The notes beneath the pieces were generated by a model, which did not search any database, was not told the DNA's origin, and saw only the letters and a list, made by a program, of their open reading frames with translations. A stretch of 64,000 nt of DNA, taken from NCBI GenBank assembly GCA_947364235.1, contig CANARY010000005.1, forward strand, positions 62,001 to 126,000, written 5' to 3'. Source of the stretch: an uncultured Candidatus Melainabacteria bacterium (lineage in GTDB: Bacteria; Cyanobacteriota; Vampirovibrionia; Gastranaerophilales; Gastranaerophilaceae). Of this stretch, positions 27,441-36,418 are shown one piece after another. The position numbers were made by a program, and so were the translations under genes. Within the stretch, counting starts at the first letter, position 1. Every line of letters starts with the position of its first letter.

Positions 27441-28540
27441 AGGATATTTTTAAGCAGATTTTCAAAATCTTGTATATTGATATCAGCTGTTAGTGATATT
27501 CTGAGTCTTGATGTACCTTCTGGTACTGTAGGAGGCCTGATTGCAGGCACATAATAGCCCAAAGATTTAAGTTTTTCAGATATTTTAAGCGTTTCTTCAT
27601 TACTGCCTATTACAATTGGTATTATATGTGAAGCAGAAATAGTCTTTATTCCTTTATTTTTTAACAATTGATGAACTTCTGAAGTTAAGCTCAATAATTG
27701 TTTCTGCCTATTAAGCAAATAATCACGTTTTTCTGTCAAAAGCCAGTTTGACCAAGCAATATTTATTGGCGGAATTGATGTTGAAAATATAAAAGAACGC
27801 GCTTTATTAATCAAATATGTAATAATATCATTACTTCCAGTGCAAAACGCTCCAAAAGAGCCTACAGCTTTGCCAAATGTAGCTGTAATGATATCAATAT
27901 CTTCTGATATCGGCTCATAACAGCAAAAACTATGCGCTTCGTCTATCATAAGCAAGCAGTTGTATTTCTTTTTTAACTCAATAAGCTTATTTATGTTGGA
28001 AATATCACCATCCATGCTGAAAATTGATTCTGAAACTATTACAGCACGTTTATAAAGGTGCCTTTTCTCTTTTAAAATCTTTTCTAAGTTAATATAATCT
28101 AGATGTTTAAAACGATAAAAGTCACCTTGTGAAAGCTGCATACCATCAATTATACTTGCATGATTCAGCTTATCCGAAAAAATTACGTCTCCTTTTCGTA
28201 TAAGAGCAGATATTACACCTAAATTGCATTGATAACCTGTATTAAAAATAAGGGCAGCTTCTTTATTAAAAATTTTTGCAACAGTATTTTCAAGAGCTTT
28301 ATATTCTGGAGCACTTCCTGTAAGCAGTCTGGCTGAAGCTGTTGAAAGTAAAGAATTATTCTTGCTTAAAAATTCTTTACGTAATTCTTCCTTAGTGCTT
28401 ATACCAAGATAGTCATTAGAAGCAAAATTAATGTATTCTTTTCCATCTATAACAATTTTGCTATCAGATTTTGCTTCTATGTTTGGTATTCTCCTCAGCT
28501 GCCCTTTAGTTTTTAAGAGCTCCAATTCTGTCTTTATCAT
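27437..28540 (-). CDS. bioF: 8-amino-7-oxononanoate synthase
   Basis: PLP enzyme of the alpha-oxoamine synthase family. I call it BioF (biotin synthesis: pimeloyl thioester plus alanine to KAPA) because of the C-terminal signature AIRPPTVPEGTSRLRISLTA. Other motifs are FASNDYLG at the N-terminus, LNHASIIDG, IDEAHSFC and the PLP lysine in TATFGKAVGSFG. The 367-aa length is slightly short but complete. Its start overlaps the end of the upstream ctp gene by 35 nt. No other biotin gene is visible nearby. Confidence 0.9.
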   Translation of the reverse strand: MIKTELELLKTKGQLRRIPNIEAKSDSKIVIDGKEYINFASNDYLGISTKEELRKEFLSKNNSLLSTASARLLTGSAPEYKALENTVAKIFNKEAALIFNTGYQCNLGVISALIRKGDVIFSDKLNHASIIDGMQLSQGDFYRFKHLDYINLEKILKEKRHLYKRAVIVSESIFSMDGDISNINKLIELKKKYNCLLMIDEAHSFCCYEPISEDIDIITATFGKAVGSFGAFCTGSNDIITYLINKARSFIFSTSIPPINIAWSNWLLTEKRDYLLNRQKQLLSLTSEVHQLLKNKGIKTISASHIIPIVIGSNEETLKISEKLKSLGYYVPAIRPPTVPEGTSRLRISLTADINIQDFENLLKNIL

Positions 28541-29756
28541 TTAATATATCTTTCGCTTTTTCCAACTGTATATCTTTCTTTGAGTCAATAAGAATCTCAA
28601 AGTCATTTCCTATTTCAATATCAGGCTTAATTCCCAATTTATTGATATCCGTTCCATTTGGAGTCAAATATCTTGCAATAGTAATATTTACCCCTGTTTG
28701 GTTAGGAAGCGGAACTACTTTTTGAACAAGCCCTTTACCAAAAGTTTTTCTACCTACAAGAGTTGCTCGGTGGTAGTCTTTTAATGCACCAGATAGAATT
28801 TCACTTGCACTTGCGCTTGCTCCATTAACAAGCACTACAACAGGTTTATTTAGAGGCAGTAACTCTTCTTGAGCCATAATTGACTTCCTGTAGCCGTTTC
28901 TGTAAATAATGTCTACAATTGTTCCGTTGTCAATAAACATATCAGCAATAAATATTGCATTATCGAGCAAACCGCCTGTATTACCACGCAAATCAAGTAT
29001 TAAAGAGTCTGTATTTTTAGTATTTTCAAGCGCTTCAACAAATTCATTAGGTGTAGAACCGCTCATAAAGCTTATGATTTGAATGTAACCAATGTGGTTA
29101 TCAACAATAGAGCTTTTAACAGTTTTAATCTTAATTTCTTTACGTTTTAACTTCTTAGTTAATTTTTTATTATTACGCAAAATGGTTAACTCTACGACGC
29201 TATTTTCAGGCCCTCTGACGAGCGCAGCTACTTCAGATACGTTCATACCGTTAGTATCTTTACCGTCAACAGCTATTATAATATCGCCTTGTTTAAGCCC
29301 TGCAAATTCAGCAGGAGTAGAAGGCATTATATTAAATATTTCTATTTTACCAGAGTTTGAGTAAATATTTACACCAATACCATATATTTTAGAAGTTATA
29401 GATGTTGTTAAATCTTCAAAATCTTTCTCTGGCATAAATCTTGTATAAGGCTCATCAAGGCTTGCAATCATAGTGTCTATTGCAACTCTGGCATCATCCT
29501 GAGTCTTAATTTTGCCTTGATAATGAGTTTTCCACCTTGACCAGTCCTGGTGGTTTAAGCTCGGCTCATAATATTCTTTGTTTATGATTTTCCAAGTTTT
29601 ATCAAACAGCTTTTGAGGAGCTATTTGCTCCTTATTTATTATTTCTTGACGATTAAAGTACGCATTTGTTTTAGTAAATGCCGATAAAAATAATTTATTG
29701 AAAATTACTAAAATCAAAACGGACAATATAAATATAAGTAACTGTTTTTTCTTCAT
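28506..29756 (-). CDS. ctp: C-terminal processing peptidase, S41 family
   Basis: A membrane-anchored periplasmic or extracytoplasmic serine protease that trims protein C-termini. An N-terminal hydrophobic anchor (residues 2-25) is followed by a PDZ domain (around IYGIGVNIYSNSGKIEIF to ALVRGPENSVVEL) and the S41 catalytic domain with LDLRGNTGGLL, the catalytic Ser in NGASASASEILSGAL and the general-base Lys in GRKTFGKGLVQ. I chose ATG 29756, which puts the basic residues directly before the anchor; ATG 29771 and TTG 29774 are possible. No Shine-Dalgarno is visible. bioF follows with overlap. Confidence 0.93.
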   Translation of the reverse strand: MKKKQLLIFILSVLILVIFNKLFLSAFTKTNAYFNRQEIINKEQIAPQKLFDKTWKIINKEYYEPSLNHQDWSRWKTHYQGKIKTQDDARVAIDTMIASLDEPYTRFMPEKDFEDLTTSITSKIYGIGVNIYSNSGKIEIFNIMPSTPAEFAGLKQGDIIIAVDGKDTNGMNVSEVAALVRGPENSVVELTILRNNKKLTKKLKRKEIKIKTVKSSIVDNHIGYIQIISFMSGSTPNEFVEALENTKNTDSLILDLRGNTGGLLDNAIFIADMFIDNGTIVDIIYRNGYRKSIMAQEELLPLNKPVVVLVNGASASASEILSGALKDYHRATLVGRKTFGKGLVQKVVPLPNQTGVNITIARYLTPNGTDINKLGIKPDIEIGNDFEILIDSKKDIQLEKAKDILNDKDRIGALKN

Positions 29757-29840
29757 ACAACAATTTAACATCAAGAATATTTGTTAATCAATATACTTTT
29801 GGCGCTTAGATTGATTATTGTAAAGCTTTTTTAAATTTGT

Positions 29841-30509
29841 TTACTGATTTTTGAAGCCAGGTGAAGTTAATGGTAAATTCTTGTATCCTTCATTTGCAAA
29901 AACAGTCTTTTTAATGTACTTATTTGTATTGTTTCCTTTTTCTAAAAGCTGTTTCAAAATATTTTCTCTGGTAACTAAAGCTGACTCTAAATTATTAGAT
30001 TCCGGATACATCTTCAGAATTTCGCTCCATACTACAGCTTCCATTGTCCATGCGTAAGTTTCTTCGCTTAAAGAGTTATATTCATCCTGATGAATAGCTT
30101 CATGCGCAAGAAGAGCTGCAAGCGCTCCAGGAGGAGCATATTCATGCTTTGGATTAATATAAATATACAATTTCCCCTTGGCTTTCCAGCCAATCGCATC
30201 AAATGTTTTGTACGCTTCATTAAGCTCAGATAAGTCTTTAAACATAACTTTCACAGGAGTTTGAGTCACATTGTAACCTAAAATAGCCTTCCTTGAAAAA
30301 TCACCGGAAGTCCCTTTTAACATGTCTAAAGCTACATGAAATATTTGCTCATTTGAAACTTTTTTGTACTCATCAGATATGCTGTTAATATACTCTTGTG
30401 TGTACTTTTCAGGCAGTTTCACTGTCTGCGGTACAGGCTGATAGGATTTTGCAGCCGATATTGGAGCAGATAAAGCCAGTAAAATCAATATATTAAGAAG
30501 TTTTTTCAT
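29841..30509 (-). CDS. Secreted protein with HExxH zinc-protease motif
   Basis: A 222-aa exported protein. The signal peptide (residues 1 to about 19, MKKLLNILILLALSAPISAA) is followed by a globular region with LLAHEAIHQDE (H136, E137, H140) and a downstream SEETYAW whose Glu (149/150) may be the third zinc ligand, as in gluzincin-type metallopeptidases. The motif is seen; protease activity is inferred and the substrate unknown. A GGGAGAGG ribosome site precedes the ATG. It lies downstream of nothing on its strand and is probably monocistronic. Confidence 0.7.
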   Translation of the reverse strand: MKKLLNILILLALSAPISAAKSYQPVPQTVKLPEKYTQEYINSISDEYKKVSNEQIFHVALDMLKGTSGDFSRKAILGYNVTQTPVKVMFKDLSELNEAYKTFDAIGWKAKGKLYIYINPKHEYAPPGALAALLAHEAIHQDEYNSLSEETYAWTMEAVVWSEILKMYPESNNLESALVTRENILKQLLEKGNNTNKYIKKTVFANEGYKNLPLTSPGFKNQ

Positions 30510-30588
30510 TTGCCTCTCCCTCTATTCTTTATATTATTATATACGTTTTTCTGCCTTAAAGTCAAAAATATTCTTTTGCTGCAGCCCC

Positions 30589-30617
30589 TTGCATTTAGGC
30601 TCAAACATTGATATAAT
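30589..30617 (+). promoter_or_regulatory. Housekeeping promoter for a leaderless mnmD mRNA
   Basis: TTGCAT (30589-30594), a 17-bp spacer, then TATAAT (30612-30617), close to the sigma-70 consensus. The -10 box ends 7 nt before ATG 30625, so transcription should begin at or beside the start codon. Confidence 0.7.
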
Positions 30618-30624
30618 AAGGGTT

Positions 30625-31983
30625 ATGAGGGATTATGAACCGTATTTTACAGAAGATGGCTCTGTAGGGCTGTATTCTTATTCTGACAAAGATGTTTACC
30701 ATTCTAAATTTGGAGCTCTAACCGAAGCATGGGAAAAGTTTATCCTGCCTGCTGAACTCGAAAATATGGATTTTGAAAATCTTAAAGTACTCGATGTATG
30801 TTATGGAATTGGTTATAATACAAAAGCTTTGATGAGCTTTTTAATTAATAATGTAAAAATAAATAAAAAAAATATTTTCACAAAAATATTATATTACGTA
30901 TCGATAGGTATCAATAATATTTTAAATAACAAACTTAAGTTATCACCACCTATCGTTACGATAGATGATGATAAAAAATATTCGTTTTTGATTGACTGTC
31001 TTGATATAAATGAAGAACTTATAAAGCTAAGTCCGCTTTTTAAAACTTTAAAAACTCCAGGAGAAGTTTTTGATGGTTTTGTACCTCAGCTGTTAACTTG
31101 TTTTGATTCTTATTTTATTCTTAGAAAAATATTTATTAATATTGCGTCGCGATTTTATCCTAAAAATAAGAAAGAAATAAATGAGCTTTTGGATTTAAAA
31201 TTCAAAGATATGCATATCGAAAAAGAATACAAAATAAACGAATATGTTAATTACATTCTTTTAAATAGATTATATGAACAATTTGGTTCCGAGTATTTTA
31301 ATAAAGAATTCAAAAAAATTATAAGAGAAAAGAAAAATCGAAGGTTTTTTGATAAATCTCTTAAAAAATATTCTCAATTTAATCAGTTTTGGGGATACAA
31401 CAAGTCATCTCGCTGCACTTTAAGCGCCTTCTTACATAATATATATTATAGGTACTTATCGATGCGATACAAAAAGGGCAGGTTTAAGACTATTGAGAGC
31501 CTATTTAACGTGAATTTTCATATAAATGATGCCCGAAAGACCATTTTAGCTCTTAACGTTCAATATGACCTTATATTCCTGGATGCATTCACATATACAA
31601 AAGCACCGCAATTATGGTCAATGGAGTTTATAGAAGAGCTTTATAAAAGAACTGCTCCATCAGGTTTGTTGATGACTTATTCAACTTCTGCTCAAGTAAG
31701 AAATACTCTTTTAGAAAATAATTTTTATGTTGGAAAAATATACCATAAGAAAACAGGAAAAGTTATTGGAACAATAGCTTCAAAAGATAAAGCAAAAATA
31801 AAATATCCGCTTACACCTTATGAAATAGGATTATGTAATACAAAAGCCGGAATACCTTACCATGATCCAAATCTTTCATTTAGCAGCAAAGAAATACTGG
31901 AGCTTAGAGAATATGAATTTAGACACAGCGAACTCATAAGCTCTTCAAAATATATGAAAATAAGAAGGAATACAAATGCTTAA
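30625..31983 (+). CDS. MnmD-like tRNA wobble-uridine methyltransferase with a large insertion
   Basis: The two ends match the SAM-dependent methyltransferase half of MnmC (MnmD, DUF752), which makes mnm5(s2)U at the wobble position of tRNA. The N-terminus has GLYSYSDKDVYHSKFGALTEA and the SAM motif VLDVCYGIGYNTKAL. The C-terminus has YDLIFLDAFTYTKAPQLWS and GLLMTYSTSAQVR. Between them, about residues 75-300 hold an unrecognised Lys/Ile/Asn-rich insertion, making the protein (452 aa) nearly twice the usual size. ATG 30625 is preferred over TTG 30589, which is the -35 box. It overlaps the downstream FAD oxidoreductase gene by 8 nt. Confidence 0.75.
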   Translation: MRDYEPYFTEDGSVGLYSYSDKDVYHSKFGALTEAWEKFILPAELENMDFENLKVLDVCYGIGYNTKALMSFLINNVKINKKNIFTKILYYVSIGINNILNNKLKLSPPIVTIDDDKKYSFLIDCLDINEELIKLSPLFKTLKTPGEVFDGFVPQLLTCFDSYFILRKIFINIASRFYPKNKKEINELLDLKFKDMHIEKEYKINEYVNYILLNRLYEQFGSEYFNKEFKKIIREKKNRRFFDKSLKKYSQFNQFWGYNKSSRCTLSAFLHNIYYRYLSMRYKKGRFKTIESLFNVNFHINDARKTILALNVQYDLIFLDAFTYTKAPQLWSMEFIEELYKRTAPSGLLMTYSTSAQVRNTLLENNFYVGKIYHKKTGKVIGTIASKDKAKIKYPLTPYEIGLCNTKAGIPYHDPNLSFSSKEILELREYEFRHSELISSSKYMKIRRNTNA

Positions 31984-33220
31984 ATATGATGTAATTATTG
32001 CAGGAGGAGGTACTGCAGGCTGCGCTTGTGCTTATACAGCAGCTAAACTTGGACTTAAAACATTACTCGTAGAAAAAAACTCTTTTCTTGGCGGCTCAAT
32101 AACATCCTCCCTTGTTATTCCGGCAATGAAAACTTCTGAAAATGCAATAAACACTGAATTCTTCAGCATTTTATATGATAAATTATATAGTTTAGACGGT
32201 GCTATAACATATTCCGACGGCAACAAAGGCTGGTTTAATCCAGAATTGACTAAAATTGCCTTAGACTCATTACTGACTAATGCTGGCGTTGAAATCATAT
32301 TTGAATCCGAAATTAGAAATATAAATAAAAGATTATCGTCATATATCGTAACGGTAGATGGTGATAATTTATTTAGTTCAGCTAAGAAGTTATTGCCATC
32401 TATCGAAACAAAGTATCTTGTAGATGCAACAGGTGATGCAAAAATTTGTCAGGAATTAAATTGTGAATTTTTAGAGAATAAAAATTCACAGCCAATAAAT
32501 TTAAGATTTATAATGTCGGGTGTAAATACAAAAGAATTTTCCGATTGGTTAATGGATTATGACAGCGACCGAAATGTAACCACAAGTTGTGAACAAGGCG
32601 GTTATATATACTTATCTACAGCTTATACTTGGGATAATGATAAGAAATGGGCGTTAGCCCCTGTATTTAAGCAAGCTATAGAGGATGGAACGCTCAAAGA
32701 AGAAGATTCAAACTATTTTCAGCTGTTTTCAGTGGCTGGAACAGCTGATGCCATTGCTTTTAACTGTCCGCGTTTATTAAACAGCATCTCTAATCCGTAT
32801 GTAGAAGGCCGTGCAAGCATTTTGAGGCTGTCAAATTTCTGTAAAAAGTATTTGCCGGGTTTTAAAAATGCACATATATCATCAATTGCAAACTCTTTAG
32901 GAGTGCGTGTTTCAAACCGTGTTAAAGGTAAATATGTTTATACAGTTGATGATTTAAGAAGCGGTAAAACTTTTAAAACACCTGTTGTAGTATCGAATTA
33001 TCCAATTGATGTACATTCTGATAAAAAAGATGCTTCTAAACTAGAAAAAGTTTATAAAGAATATCAGCTTCCAATTGAATCTTTGATTGTAGATGATAAC
33101 CTTTTTGTTATAGGGCGTTGTATATCAGCAGATTTTGAAGCTCAAGCAGCACTTAGGATAATCCCATCATGTTTTTCTATGGGAGAAGGCCTGGCAAAAT
33201 ATTTAGCTGAAAGCAATTAA
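31976..33220 (+). CDS. FAD-dependent oxidoreductase (PF12831-like)
   Basis: A 414-aa flavoprotein. The dinucleotide-binding motif DVIIAGGGTAGCACAYTAA is at the N-terminus, followed by LLVEKNSFLGGSITSSLVIPA. The second FAD signature is LVDATGDAKICQEL, and the C-terminus LFVIGRCISADFEAQAALRI is typical of the FAD_oxidored family. The substrate is not evident. Its start overlaps mnmD by 8 nt. Since MnmC proteins fuse an MnmD-type methylase to a (different) FAD oxidoreductase, a joint role in tRNA wobble modification is a reasonable but untested inference. It overlaps the convergent kinase gene by 4 nt. Confidence 0.8.
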   Translation: MLKYDVIIAGGGTAGCACAYTAAKLGLKTLLVEKNSFLGGSITSSLVIPAMKTSENAINTEFFSILYDKLYSLDGAITYSDGNKGWFNPELTKIALDSLLTNAGVEIIFESEIRNINKRLSSYIVTVDGDNLFSSAKKLLPSIETKYLVDATGDAKICQELNCEFLENKNSQPINLRFIMSGVNTKEFSDWLMDYDSDRNVTTSCEQGGYIYLSTAYTWDNDKKWALAPVFKQAIEDGTLKEEDSNYFQLFSVAGTADAIAFNCPRLLNSISNPYVEGRASILRLSNFCKKYLPGFKNAHISSIANSLGVRVSNRVKGKYVYTVDDLRSGKTFKTPVVVSNYPIDVHSDKKDASKLEKVYKEYQLPIESLIVDDNLFVIGRCISADFEAQAALRIIPSCFSMGEGLAKYLAESN

Positions 33221-34101
33221 CCTTCAAAATTATTAGTAATTGTATGGATATACTCCAGAATTTGAGAAAAATATGCTAAATTTGTATCGCCATTAATAAT
33301 AATATCGGCATCTGCTCTAAATGGCTGTACATATTTTTCGCCAGCGCCAAGAATATATTCCCAATGTTTTTTAGCGTTTTCTAAGTCTTGATTACGTTCT
33401 GTATAAGCTCTTGTCATAAAACGTTCTTTACGCAGGCTTATATCTGTTTCAACATAAACTTTAATATCAAATATATCTTTATTTTCTCCAAACATTGAAG
33501 CCATACCTTCAACAACAACAATTTTATTGGAAGGCACAAACTTAGATTTTGGCATCGAAACCCCTGTGCCGTTTAATAAATATTCTGGAGAATATACATC
33601 TTCACCGTGAGAAATCTTATCTAAATCTTCTTTTAAAACATCTAATTGAAAACTATCCGGCGAGTCAACGTCATAACCATTATCACGTAAATTATCAAAT
33701 GTTCCGTATTTTTTTATCAGCTCAGAAATATCATTAAAATAATTATCTGTTGTTAAAATTGTTACAGGCATATCAAAACGTTTAATTACATTTTCTATTT
33801 CTCTGCAAATTGTAGATTTACCGGAAGCAGATTCTCCTGTAATTCCTATCATAATTCTTTTTTCAGGATTTTGAATAAGCCTGCGTGAAAATTTTTGAAT
33901 AAAATCATACCGAACCTCAACAAAAATCGGCTCGGCAGCTTTTTTATCATAAGATAACACTTGTTTAAATTTAGATTGCAGGTAAAATGCCAGCAGCTCA
34001 CGTCCTGTCTTCTGATTAAAATCAGGTTTTAAAATTTTATCAGATGAGTTTAATTCTTTTTCAATTAAGTGGGAAATCCCGTTTTTATCTTCTTCTGTCA
34101 T
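33217..34101 (-). CDS. Uridine kinase / phosphoribulokinase-family P-loop kinase
   Basis: A 294-aa protein with a Walker A motif GITGESASGKST (about residues 86-97), LTTDNYFND, a Walker B-like KIVVVEGMASMFG and KERFMTRAYTERN, the layout of uridine kinase/PRK-family enzymes. The first 80 residues are an extension not usual in uridine kinase, so the substrate is uncertain. A TATAATATAAT -10 region (34119-34129) lies just upstream of the start. It overlaps the convergent FAD oxidoreductase gene by 4 nt. Confidence 0.8.
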   Translation of the reverse strand: MTEEDKNGISHLIEKELNSSDKILKPDFNQKTGRELLAFYLQSKFKQVLSYDKKAAEPIFVEVRYDFIQKFSRRLIQNPEKRIMIGITGESASGKSTICREIENVIKRFDMPVTILTTDNYFNDISELIKKYGTFDNLRDNGYDVDSPDSFQLDVLKEDLDKISHGEDVYSPEYLLNGTGVSMPKSKFVPSNKIVVVEGMASMFGENKDIFDIKVYVETDISLRKERFMTRAYTERNQDLENAKKHWEYILGAGEKYVQPFRADADIIINGDTNLAYFSQILEYIHTITNNFEG

Positions 34102-34156
34102 ACACCAGTTCCAATGTTATTATATTATAACATAAATAAATTATCTTTACTGCAAT

Positions 34157-35752
34157 TTAAGACTCAAACAATTCGCTTATTTTATCTGCAATATCTCTAG
34201 GGTCAATTTCCTGAGTTATTTTATTGATATCTTGAGCCATCTGATAAAGTTTAGCTGCTTCTACCTTATCTCCAACAATAGATATAGAACGTGCCAGGTT
34301 GAAATGAGCAAGAGCATAATTTGGATTAGATTCAACAGCTTTTCTAAACAGCTCTATTGCTTTAGTGACCTTTCCTAAATCATCCAGATAAATGACACCA
34401 AGATTATTAAATGCAATATCATAGTTTTTATTGTACTTAATTGCAAGCTCATAAGATTTAATTGCTTCTTCAGTATCACCTTTACCCCAGTATAAAAATC
34501 CTAAGTTACAATGAATTTTAGGATTATAAGGCTGCAGCTCTAACGCTTGTCTATACACAGCCAAAGCATTATTATAATCTTCTTTATCGTAAAAAGCGCT
34601 GCCTAAATTCACATAAATATCAATATCATCAGGAGTTAGAACATAAGCTGTTTGATAAGCAGATATTGCAGCATCAGGGTCAGATTTATTTTCTTGATAA
34701 ACAAATCCCATTGTTTGCGCAATTACGCTTGTCCAAGACTTATTAGGATTTAAAGTTATTGCAGTCTGATAATTTGAAACAGCTAAATCAAACTCTCCTT
34801 TAATATAATAAATATTTGCAAGGTTTGAGTATAAATCCGGCATATTAGGCGCCATTGCTATTAATTTATTGTACACATCAATTGCTTGATTATAATCGCC
34901 TTGTTCCTCATAAGCTCTGCAAAGATGTCTATAAGCAGCAATATTAAACGGATCCAGCCAGATTGCCATTTTATACTCTGTAATAGAATCTTCAAAATAA
35001 CCAGTCGATAAATAAATATCACCGAGCACACAATAAAGAGGAGCAAAACCCGGAGCTTTTTCTATCGCATCTTTATAAAGCTGAATTGCTTTGGCAAAAT
35101 TTTTGACCTGAATAGCATAAAAACCTTTTAAGAAAAGAGGTAGAAATCTAAAGTAAGAAATATTGTTTATAATATTTTTTTGAGCTGTTTTATCAAAAGG
35201 AACTAACAAAACAGACATTATTTTTTCATAAAAAGCTTTTAACTTTGTTCTAGTATTTTTGAAAGAAGACGCTTCATACAGTTTGCAAAGCAAATAATGT
35301 GAGCTTGATGACATCATTGGAGATGATATTATTGCCGCTTCTGCAGCGTCAATTGCATCTGTAAAATGAGCTTTTTTAACGAAAGTTTCTGCCAGCATGT
35401 AATAAGCATCGTAATAATTATTTTTCTTTTCCAAAGCCATAGTAAAATAGTTTATAGCTTTGTCTAAATCTCCTTTATGATAAAAAGCAACGCCTATTTT
35501 ATAATAAATCTGGCAAGAATCAATCAAAGACTCCATTGCAAGCTGGTATTCTGTAATTGCTTCATCCAAGTATTGGCAAGCATTAAAGATATCCAAATGC
35601 CACTTCATATATAAATCACCAAGTCTTACGTGAAGAGTAGGATTTGTTGGATCTTTTTGTAAATCCAGCCGGCATCTTTCTATCTGATCAAACATTTTAT
35701 TTTTTGAACTTATTTTGCTTTTTTTAATATCGTCTTCTGCTAATTTTTTCAT
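34157..35752 (-). CDS. TPR-repeat protein, 531 aa
   Basis: Made almost wholly of tetratricopeptide repeats (12 or more units), e.g. AFYHKGDLDKAINYFTMALE and ALAVYRQALELQPYNPKIHC. A less regular helical stretch lies around residues 170-210. No signal peptide, membrane segment or catalytic domain is visible. The start has an AGGAAAG site and lies 8 nt after the PilZ-like gene, so the two form one operon. It may act as a scaffold for that partner. Confidence 0.85.
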   Translation of the reverse strand: MKKLAEDDIKKSKISSKNKMFDQIERCRLDLQKDPTNPTLHVRLGDLYMKWHLDIFNACQYLDEAITEYQLAMESLIDSCQIYYKIGVAFYHKGDLDKAINYFTMALEKKNNYYDAYYMLAETFVKKAHFTDAIDAAEAAIISSPMMSSSSHYLLCKLYEASSFKNTRTKLKAFYEKIMSVLLVPFDKTAQKNIINNISYFRFLPLFLKGFYAIQVKNFAKAIQLYKDAIEKAPGFAPLYCVLGDIYLSTGYFEDSITEYKMAIWLDPFNIAAYRHLCRAYEEQGDYNQAIDVYNKLIAMAPNMPDLYSNLANIYYIKGEFDLAVSNYQTAITLNPNKSWTSVIAQTMGFVYQENKSDPDAAISAYQTAYVLTPDDIDIYVNLGSAFYDKEDYNNALAVYRQALELQPYNPKIHCNLGFLYWGKGDTEEAIKSYELAIKYNKNYDIAFNNLGVIYLDDLGKVTKAIELFRKAVESNPNYALAHFNLARSISIVGDKVEAAKLYQMAQDINKITQEIDPRDIADKISELFES

Positions 35753-35760
35753 AATCTTTC

Positions 35761-36363
35761 CTAATCAGAATTGTTGCTGTATAAATACATGTAATATAAT
35801 AAAGCCCGTCTGTCTTCTTCTACCATAGACATGTATGAAATTGTAAATTCATTATCATAAACAGGATCAACATAAGTTACAGTACCTTTAAAATGTATTA
35901 TACCATAGTCTTTGGGTAAAATTAACTCACATTCAAAAGAATCCTCTTCTTTAAAATCATAATCGCAGGTAAACTTAAGATATGACGTTGAAATTTCAAA
36001 CGTACTGACTTTAAAAGTCTTTTCATCTTTTACAATATTCAAAGTTTCCATTGCTTCTATCACAGGAAGCTCTTCTCCTGGAGTAAGCTTCAAAGCATTG
36101 TAATCAAGTTCAACAGAAAACTCATCTTCTAATGGAGATGTTATTACTATTGTATTAAAATCCACAGTACCAATTTTAGAAAAAGCTTTTACAGTCAATT
36201 TACAGCCCACATCAAGAAACTCAATATACCGCATAAAATACGGAGGTAGTTCGATTGCAATTCTATCTTCCAGTATTTGAGAAATTGTACAAGCTATTTC
36301 AACAATAGTACTCTCTTTTTGGAATAATATACTAAGTTTTTGCCCCTGCTTCAATAATTCCAT
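35761..36363 (-). CDS. PilZ-like domain protein
   Basis: A 200-aa protein in two halves, resembling YcgR-type proteins. The C-terminal half has the PilZ-like pattern: FEISTSYLKFTCDYDF, FECELILP, GTVTYVDPVYDNEFTISYMSM and EDRRALLYYMY. I do not see a clear RxxxR motif, so cyclic-di-GMP binding is doubtful. A diguanylate cyclase is encoded at 59878. The start ATG 36363 lies 7 nt after TATAAT on the minus strand and has no Shine-Dalgarno; ATGs at 36369 and 36372 are alternatives. It is followed by the TPR gene. Confidence 0.6.
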   Translation of the reverse strand: MELLKQGQKLSILFQKESTIVEIACTISQILEDRIAIELPPYFMRYIEFLDVGCKLTVKAFSKIGTVDFNTIVITSPLEDEFSVELDYNALKLTPGEELPVIEAMETLNIVKDEKTFKVSTFEISTSYLKFTCDYDFKEEDSFECELILPKDYGIIHFKGTVTYVDPVYDNEFTISYMSMVEEDRRALLYYMYLYSNNSD

Positions 36364-36370
36364 ACTCATC

Positions 36371-36376
36371 ATTATA
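36371..36376 (-). promoter_or_regulatory. -10 box for a leaderless PilZ-like mRNA
   Basis: TATAAT on the minus strand, ending 7 nt before ATG 36363. The same TATAAT-N7-ATG layout is seen at 21811-21824 and 30612-30625. The -35 region is poor. Confidence 0.5.
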
Positions 36377-36418
36377 AACTAAAAAAAGTTTTTCCGCTAA
36401 TCATATAAATAGAGTAAT

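Noticed and set aside
30589-30624. TTG start for the MnmD-like protein
   Set aside because: The TTG is the -35 box of a good promoter (TTGCAT-17-TATAAT), and MnmD homology begins after ATG 30625.
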